DNA from: Austropuccinia psidii
Lineage: Eukaryota > Basidiomycota > Pucciniomycetes > Pucciniales > Sphaerophragmiaceae
Direction: 5' to 3'
Length of the DNA stretch: 64,000 nt
Assembly (NCBI GenBank): GCA_023105745.1
Contig: JALGQZ010000005.1
Span: 2,767,501-2,831,500 of the forward strand
The position numbers were made by a program, and so were the translations under genes. Of this stretch, positions 24,611-37,218 are shown one piece after another. Position 1 is the first letter of the stretch; each line of letters starts with the position of its first letter. Below the pieces are notes generated by a model that saw only the letters and a program-made list of their open reading frames with translations, was not told where the DNA came from and made no database searches.

Positions 24611-26636
24611 TGTGAGCCTTTAAGATATGACCACATACCCAATAAGGTCACAAAAAGGATTAATAATAATTATACCTTTAATATAATTATATTAAAATTA
24701 ATTAGAATAATTATACACTAAAAATAATTACTCAAATATACAAAAAATACCATAAATTGGTACTAAAATTGGTTTAACTTAAAAACCAATGAATGAACAT
24801 GTGAAATAAATTATACCATTGGATTCCCCATGGAAAAATACACATATACCACTTTTATGGCATATCTGTAAAGTCAATATTTAAGGAATTATAAGGTATA
24901 ATACCTTATAAAAACCATAAAACCTTATTTATCTCAGAAACTAATGAAACAACATGTGAAATAAATTGTACCAGTGGATTCCCCACAAAAATCCACATAT
25001 AAAACAATTAATAAGCTAATTCCCAAAATCAATACTTAAGGAATTATCCTGAATATATGCACTTTTTTGGTCAACGCATATATTCAGTGATCATAGCTAA
25101 TATCTTCTAAAATATACATGATAGAATGATGAACCAAAAATGAAGTTACCACGTAATTACTGTAAGAACACAGATATGAACTTTATTTTACAAGTTATAA
25201 ACAAGGTTAAAACCTATGATGAAATATTGATAAAAATCAACAGAGCTGTTGACCACTTTGTTGTGAAAGTGCTCCAAACTTAAAAAAAAATACACAGTTG
25301 GATTCTACTAGTTCATTCGTGAAGAATGATGTAATTTTTATTATTAAATTCAGGGTATAACCCCCTGAAATCAAGGTTTGAAGTTTAAAATATTGAATTT
25401 CGACAGAAAAGATGAGTTACAAGAAAAATCATCAAAATTAGAGTTTTGATGATGTAATGAAAGGCTCTTGTCAGCATAATGAGGTTATGTCAGGCTATCA
25501 GAATTCACTCTCTGAATTGCTGTAGCGTGAAAACCTTAAAAGTTATTGAGGATCAAAGTTTGAGCTTAAATTGAGCTGTTATGATCACATACTGTAACCT
25601 TAAATTAAGTTTAACAGTCTTAAGAGTGATAAAATTGGTGAATACTATTAGTTTATGATTAAAACTAATAAAATCCACGAAATTTGGGGTTCTGCCAAGC
25701 CTCTGATGTCATCACACTTAGAGTTATAGTGGTAACTCTAAATAATGGTGCAATAATGATGTAATATGGTTTGATCATGATGTAATCACCCTCAAACCTT
25801 AAAATATTGATCAATTCCAGTGGATATGATCAGTACACGTCTACTAGAAGCCTGTTGGACTCTAGGAGGGAGGTATTTACTATAAATAGAGCTCTTTTTA
25901 CTCTGTTTTCCCCTCAGACGCATCAAAAACATTAAATCAATTAAATAAAAGGTAATTTCTTTATTCTTTAAATATAAAACTCTTATATTCTTAAAGACCA
26001 AAGATCATCTTGTTATTAATCACCATTTTTACGTGATTAAATCAATTCTTTAATTGTTTTTGCTATAAATCTCTCTAAAAAGCTCATTTCCACGTAAAAT
26101 CAAGAAATTTAGTAAATTCTCTTTATTTTTATTGTAAATACAATTTGAAAAGGTTGTATTATATTCTTTTGGCGTAAAATAACTCAAAATTATTATCTTA
26201 AGTGTTAAAAGTAGGTTATTTCATCTTATTATAATAATTTCTCTCTTATTATTACTCATAATAATTCTTATTTAATATAAATAGTATTTATATTAATTTA
26301 TAACTTTAATATTAGTAATATTATTGTTATTAATTGTTTTTTATTTATAAAAAACAATTTTTTACGCCTTTATTATTTGTTGGTAACAATAATAAAGAGC
26401 TTTATAATATATTAATTATTTTATATTAATATATTATTTATAATATTATATTTTTATATAATATTAATTATATTATTATATTTATTTAATAATATAATAA
26501 TTTTACGCCATAATAATAATATTTCTTTATTATTATTATTATTTTAATCTTATTTATTCATTTTATAAGGACATTCAGAGTACAATAAGTAATAAATTAG
26601 TAATTTTTACTTATTGTTTCATAGTCAAACCTTACA
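24611..26636 (+). repeat. 5' LTR of element C
   Basis: 2026 bp, TGTGAGCC...CCTTACA. The 3' third is extremely AT-rich with many ATAATAAT-like runs. It contains about 13 CpG dinucleotides, in contrast with none seen in the coding part of the element. Confidence 0.96.
25881..25888 (+). promoter_or_regulatory. TATA box in the 5' LTR of element C
   Basis: TATAAATA followed about 30 bp later by a pyrimidine-rich stretch (TTTTCCCCTCAGACG). This is a plausible core promoter. The same sequence recurs in the 3' LTR, and a related TATATATAGA box occurs near 46413 in the E LTR. Confidence 0.6.
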
Positions 26637-26638
26637 TT

Positions 26639-26654
26639 TGGGGGCCTGGCCGTG
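26639..26654 (+). promoter_or_regulatory. Primer-binding-site candidate of element C
   Basis: TGGGGGCCTGGCCGTG, two bases after the 5' LTR, identical to the element A motif. Confidence 0.6.
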
Positions 26655-26801
26655 ATATTTACTTAAAAGACCTTTAAAAAATATTCTATTTGGGTTTATC
26701 CATAATAAATTATATTTATAATCATAAAATTATATAATAATTTTATATTTTATTGATTTTAAAAGCTATTGAGGCATTTGGAAAGCAATTGTACTGTCTT
26801 A

Positions 26802-26807
26802 CACGTG
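26802..26807 (+). promoter_or_regulatory. CACGTG box in the element C leader
   Basis: The palindrome lies in a leader block (ACACGTGG followed by TTTTTCACATCC) that also occurs in the minus-strand leader of element F (CACGTG at 47563-47568) and, mutated, in E. It may be a transcription-factor site; only the conservation is visible. Confidence 0.35.
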
Positions 26808-27142
26808 GTTTTTCACATCCTTAGACTTGCAAGAACTTTCTTTGAGTGACTCTAGTGATTAAAAAAGATAATTTATAAATTAAAAATAATTTTTATTATA
26901 ATTTAATTTTATAAGAATCATATTTATTTTTTATTTTATTCTTTAAAAATAAAAATATACATAAAAAATATTAAAAAATATTAAAAACCAATAAAAAAAG
27001 TTATTTTTATTCATTTTTATTCATTTCTTTATTTATTTCATTTTTTTTAAGAGATAAAAGCAATTTCTACGTGGAAAATTGCCATATCTTGCCAAAAATA
27101 ACACTTATTATAAAAAGACTTATATTTATTTGTCTTTTTTAG

Positions 27143-28060
27143 TGTTTGAAGATAACCCAACAGAAGACAACCAAACTACTGTTGAGAGATTGGTGGAAGA
27201 AACTTGTCAAAGTTCTCCTACACCAGTTATCACCAAAAGAAAGAAAGCTAAGAAATTAGACTTTCCAGGGCCCACCATTCAAGACTCTGAAGGTGAGCAC
27301 TTCTTTTTAAATTGCCATAAAAGAATTTTATTCTAAAATACTTTTATTTTTTCTTATTCTTTAATTATGACTACCAGAAGAGGTTCCCAATACTCCATCC
27401 AATCAGATGGAGCTGGACTCAGAAGTAGAATTGATCCCTCAAAAGGGAAAAGAAAGGGCAATATCCCCAGTGGAACAGAATCCACACAAGGAAGTGCCTT
27501 ATCCCAAAGGCAAGTCCCAGAAATGCCCATGATATCTGAGCCTGAATTGGAACTAAGTATGAGTAACTCAAACAGGTACAAATCACATTCAGAGGGCTCA
27601 GATAGACATCTACATGAGCCAGTACAAGCAGTATTACACAGTTTACAAGGACAAAGACTGGGAAATGCTGCCTCAAATACACCAAGGAGTGATGAACTCC
27701 TGGCACATCCTGAAAAAGTTCCTCAAAGAGGAGGAGATAGTGAAATACTCCAATGGATGGAATCCACTGTCATCCAAACCTCAAATCAAAAAAATCAAGG
27801 ATTATCATGCCAAAAAGAGGGAGGCAACCAAGGAAGAAGCCCCAGTAGCTTCTACCAGCAAGCCTCAAGCCAACCCACTTCCCCAAGAAGGGAAGAAGAA
27901 CAAGAAAAAGCATTGGAGGAAACCATATTCCCCAAGCTACAGAATCCCAAGAATCCAAAAGGATGCCATGGACAATGTTTTCAACATGGCCAGAACCTTG
28001 ATGGAATTCAAGGACAAGGAAGAGCAAAGAATGAGACAACCTCATTTCCCAAAGAAATAA
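27143..28060 (+). CDS. Spliced accessory ORF of element C, overlapping gag in the +1 frame
   Basis: Proposed exons 27143-27292, 27378-27509 and 27576-28060, about 255 aa. The upstream exon starts after TTTTTTAG with TG TTT GAA. Candidate intron 27293-27377 (85 nt, GAAG|GTGAGC to CTACCAG) removes the gag ATG at 27367 and joins in phase 1 into the +1 frame. That frame then meets three stops, all inside a 66-nt candidate GC-AG intron (27510-27575, AAAG|GCAAGT to CAAACAG). The last exon is open for 148 codons from an internal ATG at 27614. It has DIY, MNS, KFL, NGWNP, APVAS, a basic stretch and a C-terminal helix containing [15 protein letters not shown], closely matching element B. The second intron is the weakest part; an internal start at 27614 is an alternative. 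Confidence 0.6.
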
Positions 28061-29361
28061 CCTTGTCCAAAGATGTTGTAAATACTTTAACAGAAATTAA
28101 AAATAGTATATTACCTCTAAAAGAAATTAAAGACAGTTTATTATCACTACAAGAAATAAATAACAATTTATCTTCTTTAACAAAAATTGTTGTGCAAAAC
28201 AAGAAAGAAATTGACAACATCAAGTTTATTGTTGAAAATAATAAACCAAAGAATTTAATTGACAATACTCAAAAATTAATACAAGGACAACAAGAATTGT
28301 ATAAATACATAAAAGATATCAAAGATAAGACTTTGACAATCAATTATGATGTGAGTATTGACAATCTTACAGAAAAATTAAATAAATTAAGTATTTATGT
28401 AGAAAAATTTGAAGAAAAGACTTCATCACACCAAAAATTACTTTTGGACCATGTGGAAAAAAGTGATGAAGCAAGAATGCATCTGAAAGATGATATTCAA
28501 AGTGAAATAAGGCTTATTACAGAAAAAATGGATAAAATTAATGAGGCTAACTTAAATATGCCAAAGTTATCAACACCATTTTCTCATATAAGAAGCCCTG
28601 TTAAAACAAAAGAGGAATTGTCAAATCCTTTCATAACAGACTTGAGTCACCAAGACAATAACCAAGTCTTAATGAAGGAAGCACCTCAATTAAAAGAATG
28701 GCCAACATTCACAGGAGAAGGTGAATATGACCACATGTCATTTATTAAAACAATTGACATGTTACAAGAAGACTATGCCATACCAGATGAATTAATCACT
28801 GCAAGATTACATTCATTATTTGAGAAATCTGCAAAAAGATGGTATTATGGCATAAGACAGACAAATGGTAAAAATACCTGGTCTTGGTGGAAACAAGAAA
28901 TAATCACCAAGTGGGAAAATGATGCCTGGAGGTATAAGATAGAAAATGCATTTGAAAACTCTTTCTTTGACCCAGAGAAAGATAAACCTTTAACTTGGTT
29001 CTTAAAACAAGTTGAAAGGCTTAATGCACTGTACCCAGAAATGTCACAGAAGATGGTGCATATGAAAATACTTAAAAAATGTGGAGGGGAACTAGAACAT
29101 GCCCTAAGAAGCAGGTGTATAGAACCATGCTCCACAGAAGAGTATATAAATGCACTAGAAGATATAGTGACAAGGACAAAAATTGGAAGGACTTGGAAAA
29201 AATTGGACATTAAAAGCCCAAATAAACCATTTATCAAGAAAGATAAATCAAAAGAATCCTTTAAACCCAATACATCCAACAATAATGAGCAAAGAAAATG
29301 CCATAAATGTGGAGGTATTGGACACTTAGCCAATAATTGCCTTAAAAGCAAAAATCAATGA
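27367..29361 (+). CDS. gag: Gag of element C
   Basis: 664 aa from an ATG that lies inside the candidate intron of the accessory ORF. The N-terminal 230 residues are low-complexity, Ser/Gln/Pro-rich and dual coding. Next come Asn/Ile/Lys-rich helices likely to be coiled coil, the [10 protein letters not shown] gag block near residue 455, and a zinc knuckle [14 protein letters not shown] at the very end. The frame stops at 29359-29361, five bases before the pol frame opens. In element B, gag and pol are one continuous frame at this point, so C has lost or gained bases in the run CTTAAAAGC, or shifts +1 there during translation. Confidence 0.9.
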   Translation: MTTRRGSQYSIQSDGAGLRSRIDPSKGKRKGNIPSGTESTQGSALSQRQVPEMPMISEPELELSMSNSNRYKSHSEGSDRHLHEPVQAVLHSLQGQRLGNAASNTPRSDELLAHPEKVPQRGGDSEILQWMESTVIQTSNQKNQGLSCQKEGGNQGRSPSSFYQQASSQPTSPRREEEQEKALEETIFPKLQNPKNPKGCHGQCFQHGQNLDGIQGQGRAKNETTSFPKEITLSKDVVNTLTEIKNSILPLKEIKDSLLSLQEINNNLSSLTKIVVQNKKEIDNIKFIVENNKPKNLIDNTQKLIQGQQELYKYIKDIKDKTLTINYDVSIDNLTEKLNKLSIYVEKFEEKTSSHQKLLLDHVEKSDEARMHLKDDIQSEIRLITEKMDKINEANLNMPKLSTPFSHIRSPVKTKEELSNPFITDLSHQDNNQVLMKEAPQLKEWPTFTGEGEYDHMSFIKTIDMLQEDYAIPDELITARLHSLFEKSAKRWYYGIRQTNGKNTWSWWKQEIITKWENDAWRYKIENAFENSFFDPEKDKPLTWFLKQVERLNALYPEMSQKMVHMKILKKCGGELEHALRSRCIEPCSTEEYINALEDIVTRTKIGRTWKKLDIKSPNKPFIKKDKSKESFKPNTSNNNEQRKCHKCGGIGHLANNCLKSKNQ

Positions 29362-29365
29362 AATT

Positions 29366-32300
29366 GTGGAAACAGAAAACCACAATGACAAAGAAGAGGA
29401 ATCTGACTCTGATAAAGAGACAGAAGAGTCAGAGAGCTCTGAAAGTGATGAAATCAATATAATTAATGCACAAATTAATAATATTGATATAATTTATGAA
29501 GTACTGGATGTTAACTCAAACTTGCCACAAGTTGGAACATCTGACACAAATCTGACAAACATACAAGATGCCAAAATGTATAGAACCAAACCTGCAAGAG
29601 GAATGGGATATACAGCTGGAAAATCAAGTATTAGTATTGTTATGGTTGATAACCAAGAAGGAAAGGTTAACTTGGATACAGGAGCATATTGCACTTGTGT
29701 TGGCAAAAGTTATTTAAAAACCATTGTCCCAGACTGGCAAGAAAAACTTATGCCAATACAAGGTGTCAAATTTAGTAGTGCAAGTGAGAGCATGAAGCCC
29801 CTTGGAATAATTGATTTAACACTAATTTTCCCTCATCCCTCACAATGTGTCAGAATCAAAGTAGAGTTTGTAGTAATGGACAACTGTACTAGTAATCATT
29901 TCATACTTGGGAATGACTACTTATCAATCTATGGTATAGATATCTCCAACCAAAAGGATAGATATTTTACCATAGGAGATAATAAAAGACAAAAGTTTGG
30001 ATTCTTAAATAACAAAAAACAAATCACAGTTATTAAGAATGAGGAAAAAATTCCAGAAAAAGAACTTTTTATATCTGAACAACTCAGAGAGGCAGAATTC
30101 AATCAAGAGTTAACAGAAAAAATGAAAGAAAAATTGATTGACCTCTTATTTAAGTATAAAAATGCCTTTGCAACTGACAAAGAGCCACTAGGTGCCATAA
30201 TTGGACATGAAGTGGATATAATTCTTAATGTAGAAAAACCTTACCCACCTTTATTAAGAAGACCTGCTTATCCAGCCAGCCCAAGAGCTAGAGAAGCCTT
30301 AGAGGTGCACATTGAAGAATTAATGGACCTTGGAGTATTAAGAAAGGTTGGACATAATGAGCAAGTAGAAGTTACTACACCTGTCATTATAACCTGGCAT
30401 AATGGAAAATCAAGGATGGTAGGAGACTTCAGAGCCCTGAATACCTATACCATTCCAGACAGATATCCAATACCCAGAATCCATGAGACATTGACCCAAT
30501 TGTCACAAGCTAAGTTCATTACAGCTATGGATGCTCTTAAGGGTTTTCATCAAAATGTCTTAACAGACAATGCCAAGAAACTACTAAGAATAATAGTCCA
30601 TTGTGGAATTTTTGAATACTTAAGAATGCCATTTGGGATAAAAAATGCACCTTCCCATTATCAAAGGATGATGAATACCATATTTCCTGAAGAATTATCA
30701 GAAGGATGGTTAATAATCTACATTGATGATATCATAGTTTGCTCAGAAACTTGGGAAAATCACCTGACAAGACTAGAAAGGGTACTACAGAAAATAGTCC
30801 AAGTAAATATGAAAATTTCATTGAAAATATGTCATTTTGCATATAGTGAATTAAAAGCCCTAGGACATGTAGTATCTGGCCTTAGTCTAGGCATAGACAA
30901 AAATAAAGTAGCAGCAGTACTACTTAAACCAATGCCTCAAACCAAAAAAGAAATGCAATCATTTCTAGGATTTGCTGGTTACTATAGACAGCATATAAAG
31001 GACTTTGCAAAGATTGCTAAATCCTTGTATAAGCTATGTGACCAACAAACAGTCTATGAGATGACAGAAGAAAGAGTCAAAGCATATAAAGAATTGAAAA
31101 ATTCCTTAACAAATGCCCCATTTCTTCTAATGCCAGATTGGAAACTACCTTTCAAACTGTACATTGATGCTTGTGGAGAAGGACTAGGTGCTGCACTTCA
31201 CCAAACACAAATTATCAATGATAAACCAGTGGAAGGACCAATTTGTTTCATTTCAAGGCAGATAAAGCCAACAGAAGCAAGGTATGGAGCAAGCCAAATG
31301 GAATGCTTATGCCTAGTGTGGGCTTTAGAAAAGCTGCATTATTATTTGGATGGCACAGTATTTGATGTAATCACAGACTGTAATGCTGTGAAATCACTAT
31401 TAAATATGAAGACTCCAAATAGACATATGCTGAGATGGCAAATTGCTATCCAAGAATATAGAGGAAATATGACTATTGTTCATAAATCTGGAAATATTCA
31501 TAAAAATGCAGATGGTCTTAGCAGATGGGCTCTAGCAAATACCCCTGACAATCCAGCATGGGTACCACAAGAAGAGCACCATATAGAAGGAATATGTGTT
31601 ACAGACATTGGCACAGAATTCTTTAACCAAGTTAAAGAAAGCTATAAGACAGACAAAAATTGCCATATCTTAAGCCAACTTCTAATGAAAGACTGCAAAG
31701 ATCCATCACTTTCATCAAAACTAGATGAAATATGGAAAAAGGCATATGATGAAGGAAGATTTCACCTCCTTGATGGAATCCTTTACCATAGAACAAAACA
31801 CACATGTGTTATGGCCTTAACAGATAGAACACTAATAAACACTATTTTACATGAGTGTCATGATAGTGTTGCATCTGGACATCTCTCAGAAGATAGGACA
31901 CTAGAGAGGGTGAAAACCTGCTCTTGGTGGCCAAATTGGAAGAAAGATGTTGCAGAGTACTGCCAAACCTGTGACAGATGTCAAAAAGCCAACAGAGCCA
32001 CAGGAAAGAAATTTGGAATGATGATCCAAATCCAAGAACCAAAATCCCCATGGGAAATAGTTCATATGGATTGGGTGACAGCCTTACCTCCAGGAGGAGA
32101 CAGGAGTTATAATGCATGTCTAGTGTTAGTTGACAGGTACAGTAAAACTCCCATGTTCTTACCATGTCATAAAGATGACACAGCTATGGATACAGCCATA
32201 ATGATATGGAATAAAGTCATTAGCCACACAGGCTTATTCCAAAATATTATAAGTGACAGAGACCCAAAGTTCACTTCAGCATTATGGACAAACCTCCATA

Positions 32301-33163
32301 ACTTGTTTGGGACAAAGTTATCATTCTCAACAGCTTATCATCCTCAAACTGATGGTTTAGCAGAAAGAATGATACAGACCCTAGAGGATATGATCAGAAG
32401 ATTCTGTGCTTATGGGCTAGAATTCAAAGATTCTGATGGTTTTACCCATGATTGGTGTACACTAATACCAGCACTTGAACTGGCATATAAGACATCAATC
32501 CATTCTTCTACTGGCAAAACACCAGCAATGCTAGAGAAAGGTTGGAATCCAAGACTTCCTTATGACACCCTCAAAAAGGACTTAGTGGATATACATCCAA
32601 CAGCAAGCAGTTTCAAGATAATGCTTGACAAAGCAAGACACCATGCAAACAGATGCATGCAAGATTCTTTTAAATATGCAAAAGAAAGATGGGATAAAAG
32701 TCATAAAACACCTGACTTCAAAATAGGGGACTTGGTTTTAGTATCAACCCTTAATTTCAATAACATAAAAGGCCCAAAGAAATTGAAAGATTCCTTTGCA
32801 GGACCATTTATGATAAAAGCACTTCATGGACCCAATGCTGTGCAATTAGAACTCACAGGTGAGCTAATGAACAAACACCCAACTTTCCCTGTAAGTCTGA
32901 TAAAACCTTACAGTTCAAGTGACAAAGAGTTATTTCCACTAAGAAATAAACCCCCACTTGAAATTCCCCCCTTGGAAGAAGGAGAGGAAAAGAAAATAGT
33001 AAAAGTCCTTAAAGAAAGAAGGACAAGAAACAAAAAAGAAAGGGAATACCTTGTGAGGTATAGAAATTCAACTCAAGAAGATGAATGGCTACTTGAGAAA
33101 GATATAACAAATGCTGATAAGTTACTAAGAAGGTTCAGACATGAGAGAAAACCTGAAAAATAA
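29366..33163 (+). CDS. pol: Pol of element C: protease, RT, RNase H, integrase, chromodomain-like tail
   Basis: 1265 codons, open throughout. It starts with an acidic linker ([17 protein letters not shown]), then protease (NLDTGAYCT, near 29674), RT ([12 protein letters not shown] and intact YIDD near 30720), RNase H ([11 protein letters not shown] near 31160), integrase with zinc-binding HHCC (31855-31985) and catalytic D (HMDWVTA), D (SDRDPKF) and E (LAERMIQ), and the chromodomain-like end ([20 protein letters not shown]). The apparent first Met is internal to a polyprotein; translation must come from gag by frameshift, or the copy is defective. All catalytic residues I checked are present. 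Confidence 0.92.
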   Translation: METENHNDKEEESDSDKETEESESSESDEINIINAQINNIDIIYEVLDVNSNLPQVGTSDTNLTNIQDAKMYRTKPARGMGYTAGKSSISIVMVDNQEGKVNLDTGAYCTCVGKSYLKTIVPDWQEKLMPIQGVKFSSASESMKPLGIIDLTLIFPHPSQCVRIKVEFVVMDNCTSNHFILGNDYLSIYGIDISNQKDRYFTIGDNKRQKFGFLNNKKQITVIKNEEKIPEKELFISEQLREAEFNQELTEKMKEKLIDLLFKYKNAFATDKEPLGAIIGHEVDIILNVEKPYPPLLRRPAYPASPRAREALEVHIEELMDLGVLRKVGHNEQVEVTTPVIITWHNGKSRMVGDFRALNTYTIPDRYPIPRIHETLTQLSQAKFITAMDALKGFHQNVLTDNAKKLLRIIVHCGIFEYLRMPFGIKNAPSHYQRMMNTIFPEELSEGWLIIYIDDIIVCSETWENHLTRLERVLQKIVQVNMKISLKICHFAYSELKALGHVVSGLSLGIDKNKVAAVLLKPMPQTKKEMQSFLGFAGYYRQHIKDFAKIAKSLYKLCDQQTVYEMTEERVKAYKELKNSLTNAPFLLMPDWKLPFKLYIDACGEGLGAALHQTQIINDKPVEGPICFISRQIKPTEARYGASQMECLCLVWALEKLHYYLDGTVFDVITDCNAVKSLLNMKTPNRHMLRWQIAIQEYRGNMTIVHKSGNIHKNADGLSRWALANTPDNPAWVPQEEHHIEGICVTDIGTEFFNQVKESYKTDKNCHILSQLLMKDCKDPSLSSKLDEIWKKAYDEGRFHLLDGILYHRTKHTCVMALTDRTLINTILHECHDSVASGHLSEDRTLERVKTCSWWPNWKKDVAEYCQTCDRCQKANRATGKKFGMMIQIQEPKSPWEIVHMDWVTALPPGGDRSYNACLVLVDRYSKTPMFLPCHKDDTAMDTAIMIWNKVISHTGLFQNIISDRDPKFTSALWTNLHNLFGTKLSFSTAYHPQTDGLAERMIQTLEDMIRRFCAYGLEFKDSDGFTHDWCTLIPALELAYKTSIHSSTGKTPAMLEKGWNPRLPYDTLKKDLVDIHPTASSFKIMLDKARHHANRCMQDSFKYAKERWDKSHKTPDFKIGDLVLVSTLNFNNIKGPKKLKDSFAGPFMIKALHGPNAVQLELTGELMNKHPTFPVSLIKPYSSSDKELFPLRNKPPLEIPPLEEGEEKKIVKVLKERRTRNKKEREYLVRYRNSTQEDEWLLEKDITNADKLLRRFRHERKPEK

Positions 33164-33268
33164 AAAGTTAAGCATTATTGAGCTTCAAGACTAACAAAGT
33201 CTATTGAAGAGGTAGGACAGTGGATGATACCCTAATCACATATATCAGATTGTGGTACAATCTTTTTT

Positions 33269-33280
33269 GGTGGTAGGGAA
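33269..33280 (+). promoter_or_regulatory. Polypurine tract of element C
   Basis: GGTGGTAGGGAA abuts the 3' LTR. It is shorter and less pure than those of A and B. Confidence 0.6.
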
Positions 33281-35287
33281 TGTGAGCCTTTGAGATATGA
33301 CCACATACCCAATAAGGTCACAAAAAGGATTAATAATAATTATACCTTTAATATAATTATATCAAAATTAATTAGAATAATTATACACTAAAAATAATTA
33401 CTCAAATATACAAAAAATACCATAAATTGGTACTAAAATTGGTTTAACTTAAAAACCAATGAATGAACATGTGAAATAAATTATACCATTGGATTCCCCA
33501 TGGAAAAATACACATATACCACTTTTATGGCATATCTGTAAAGTCAATATTTAAGGAATTATAAGGTATAATACCTTATAAAAACCATAAAACCTTATTT
33601 ATCTCAGAAACTAATGAAACAACATGTGAAATAAATTGTACCAGTGGATTCCCCACAAAAATCCACATATAAAACAATTAATAAGCTAATTCCCAAAATC
33701 AATACTTAAGGAATTATCCTGAATATATGCACTTTTTTGGTCAACGCATATATTCAGTGATCATAGCTAATATCTTCTAAAATATACATGATAGAATGAT
33801 GAACCAAAAATAAAGTTACCACGTAATTACTGTAAGAACACAGATATGAACTTTATTTTACAAGTTATAAACAAGGTTAAAACCTATGATGAAATATTGA
33901 TAAAAATCAACAGAGCTGTTGACCACTTTGTTGTGAAAGTGCTCCAAACTTAAAAAAAATACACAGTTGGATTCTACTAGTTCATTCGTGAAGAATGATG
34001 TAATTCTTATTATTAAATTCAGGGTATAACCCCCTGAAATCAAGGTTTGAAGTTTAAAATATTGAATTTCGACAGAAAAGATGAGTTACAAGAAAAATCA
34101 TCAAAATTAGAGTTTTGATGATGTAATGAAAAGCTCTTGGCAGCATAATAAGGTTATGTCAGGCTATCAGAATTCACTCTCTGAATTGCTTTAGCGTGAA
34201 AACCTTAAAAGTTATTGAGGATCAAAGTTTGAGCTTAAATTGAGCTGTTATGATCACATACTGTAACCTTAAATTAAGTTTAACAGTCTTAAGAGTGATA
34301 AAATTGGTGAATACTATTAGTTTATGATTAAAACTAATAAAATCCACGAAATTTGGGGTTCTGCCAAGCCTCTGATGTCATCACACTTAGAGTTATAGTG
34401 GTAACTCTAAATAATGGTGCAATAATGATGTAATATGGTTTGATCATGATGTAATCACCCTCAAACCTTAAAATATTGATCAATTCCAGTGGATATGATC
34501 AGTACACGTCTACTAGAAGCCTGTTGGACTCTAGGAGGGAGGTATTTACTATAAATAGAGCTCTTTTTACTCTGTTTTCCCCTCAGACGCATCAAAAACA
34601 TTAAATCAATTAAATAAAAGGTAATTTCTTTATTCTTTAAATATAAAACTCTTATATTCTTAAAGACCAAAGATCATCTTGTTATTAATCACCATTTTTA
34701 CGTGATTAAATCAATTCTTTAATTGTTTTTGCTATAAATCTCTCTAAAAAGCTCATTTCCACGTAAAATCAAGAAATTTAGTAAATTCTCTTTATTTTTA
34801 TTGTAAATACAATTTAAAAAGGTTGTATTATATTCTTTTGGCGTAAAATAACTCAAAATTATTATCTTAAGTGTTAAAAGTAGGTTATTTCATCTTATTA
34901 TAATAATTTCTCTCTTATTATTACTCATAATAATTCTTATTTAATATAAATAGTATTTATATTAATTTATAACTTTAATATTAGTAATATTATTGTTATT
35001 AATTGTTTTTTATTTATAAAAAACAATTTTTTACGCCTTTATTATTTGTTGGTAACAATAATAAAGAGCTTTATAATATATTAATTATTTTATATTAATA
35101 TATTATTTATAATATTAATTATATTATTATATTTATTTAATAATATGATAATTTTACGCCATAATAATAATATTTCTTTATTATTATTATTATTTTAATC
35201 TTATTTATTCATTTTATAAGGACATTCAGAGTACAATAAGTAATAAATTAGTAATTTTTACTTATTGTTTCATAGTCAAACCTTACA
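33281..35287 (+). repeat. 3' LTR of element C
   Basis: 2007 bp, followed by CTCAT (35288-35292), the right target copy. Confidence 0.96.
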
Positions 35288-35292
35288 CTCAT

Positions 35293-36587
35293 AATTTTAT
35301 CAATTATGCCATTAGTAATTTAACTATAAAATATTCTTTAAGAATATTAATTTATTTAAATTGGTAAGAATTATTTCATTTCATCATGGAAAAAGCATGA
35401 TTACTCTATCATCTTTAAATGCTACAAAAATATAGAAACAAGAAAGTAATTTCTCTCTCAAATAAAAAACTAGTTGAAATTAAATTTCAAAATCAAAATA
35501 GTGTCATTTTGTCCAAAATATTATTGGAAAAATATGTTTTGGTTTAATATTATTAAAGAAATACTAATTTCTCATAGATAATTTACAGAGCAGAAAATTC
35601 TAAGATAAACTATAAAATCAAGCTTACTAGTGTCAAAGATAATATATCAAACAAAGTTACACACATACGAATGAAAAAATCCTAGATAGGAATAAATATT
35701 TCTTAATAATGATCTCAATAACTTTCATCCACTGAGAAAGAAGAGCTTTAATTATTTGAGTGATATCTTGGAGTGAGTTGTGGATTTGTATAATGAAGAG
35801 TATAAGAATATTTTCAAATTATAAAATCTGTGACTTAAAGTGCTATATTATGGTGATACTTAATAATTTTGAATCTTCTCATTATCCTCAAATGTTTCAA
35901 ATATCTATCAATACTCCTAGTAACCTTGATAGTAACTATACTTATTTGGAAATTCCTATAAGCTGCCTTCATGTGGAAAAAACAGTAACATAAATCCCTT
36001 TTTATTCCTTACAAAAACTACTAGTGTCATGACTTAGTTAAAAATGCTTAAGATGAATTATGAGATGATATTGGAAATAATTAATAATTTTGGGATCTAT
36101 TATTTCATCATTTTGTCAAGCCAAATTACCATAATCACCAATTAAGGGATTTTTTATGGATACAAATAAATTTATTTTTGATGAATAATATGTTATCTGA
36201 AATAAATATTCTTCAATATTGAATTGAAAATATTCAATTTGAAATTTTTATTAAATGATAAAATCACAAAAAAACATTTCCTGTGGTTTTTTACATATTT
36301 TCATTGCATATGATAATTTGTAAATTGTCCAAATAATTTCAGCTTCCAAGCTGATGTATCAATTTCAACTATGATTGAATTTATTGAAAATTTTAATATT
36401 GCTAGATGGGTCTAGAAATTCTCTGGATTATCCATCAAGGTTTGTATCTTAATCCTTCTTTGAAGTATTTCATTCTTCTATGTGATTATTACTATTTTAA
36501 ATAATTAACTTGGATCTTAAAATTATCATAACTAATTACTTATTCCCAAACCTTTATGGTTAATTTATTGTCATAATTTCTTATTTT
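35293..36587. other. Unassigned AT-rich DNA, 1.3 kb
   Basis: Continuation of the tract interrupted by element C. An open stretch at 35760-35993 (+) has no recognisable motif. No RNA gene seen. Confidence 0.5.
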
Positions 36588-37218
36588 TGTAAGGTTTGAC
36601 TATGAAACAATAAGTGAAAATTACTATTTTTTATTTATTTTACTCTGAATGTGCTAATAGAAATTAATAATGAGATAAAAATAATTATGATGATGAGATA
36701 TTATTACAACTATGGCATAAAATATTTTATATTTTTTAAGAAGAATCTAATTATATAAATTATCTTAGAAAAATTATATAATAAATAAATATATTAACAT
36801 ATTAATGGGAGTTTATTATTGTTACCAAAAAATGATAAATGTGTGAGAATTTTTTGATTAATAATAAAAAAAATTATAACAATAAAATTACTAAGATAAA
36901 AGCTATATATTAATATAAATACTATTTATACTAATAAAAGAATTATTAATGAACAATAATAGATAGAAATATTATTTTAAGATAAAATAAATTTTAACCC
37001 TTAATCTAATAATTTTGACTAATTTTATTCCTAAAAATTCAATTACAACTTATTCAAAACTTAGTCACGATAAAAATAGAGAAAAAAGTTTTTTACTATT
37101 TCTATGTTCATTTAAAGAATTCAAGAGAATTCAACAAATAGTAGTAGAATATTGGTTTAATAACATAAAAGAAAGTTATTAATACAAGTTAAGACCTTGG
37201 TATTTTATAATATAAGAG
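36588..37218 (-). repeat. Truncated, decayed C-type LTR (R/U5 end)
   Basis: The plus-strand start TGTAAGGTTTGACTATGAAA is the reverse complement of the element C LTR end. The match continues, with many changes, to about 37218, where element D's LTR begins. About 630 bp of the LTR end survives. Element D probably inserted into it; the rest of this LTR is not visible on the other side of D. Confidence 0.75.

Larger units (their letters stand above)
24611..35287 (+). mobile_element. Ty3/gypsy LTR retrotransposon C, full length
   Basis: Complete plus-strand element with target duplication CTCAT at 24606-24610 and 35288-35292. The LTRs differ at roughly a dozen bases and by a small AT-rich indel near 26450/35110. 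gag and pol are both open but in different frames, the junction lying just after the zinc knuckle. The leader, upstream exon, overlapping ORF and polypurine tract follow the same plan as A and B. By LTR comparison it is older than B and probably somewhat younger than A. Confidence 0.96.
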
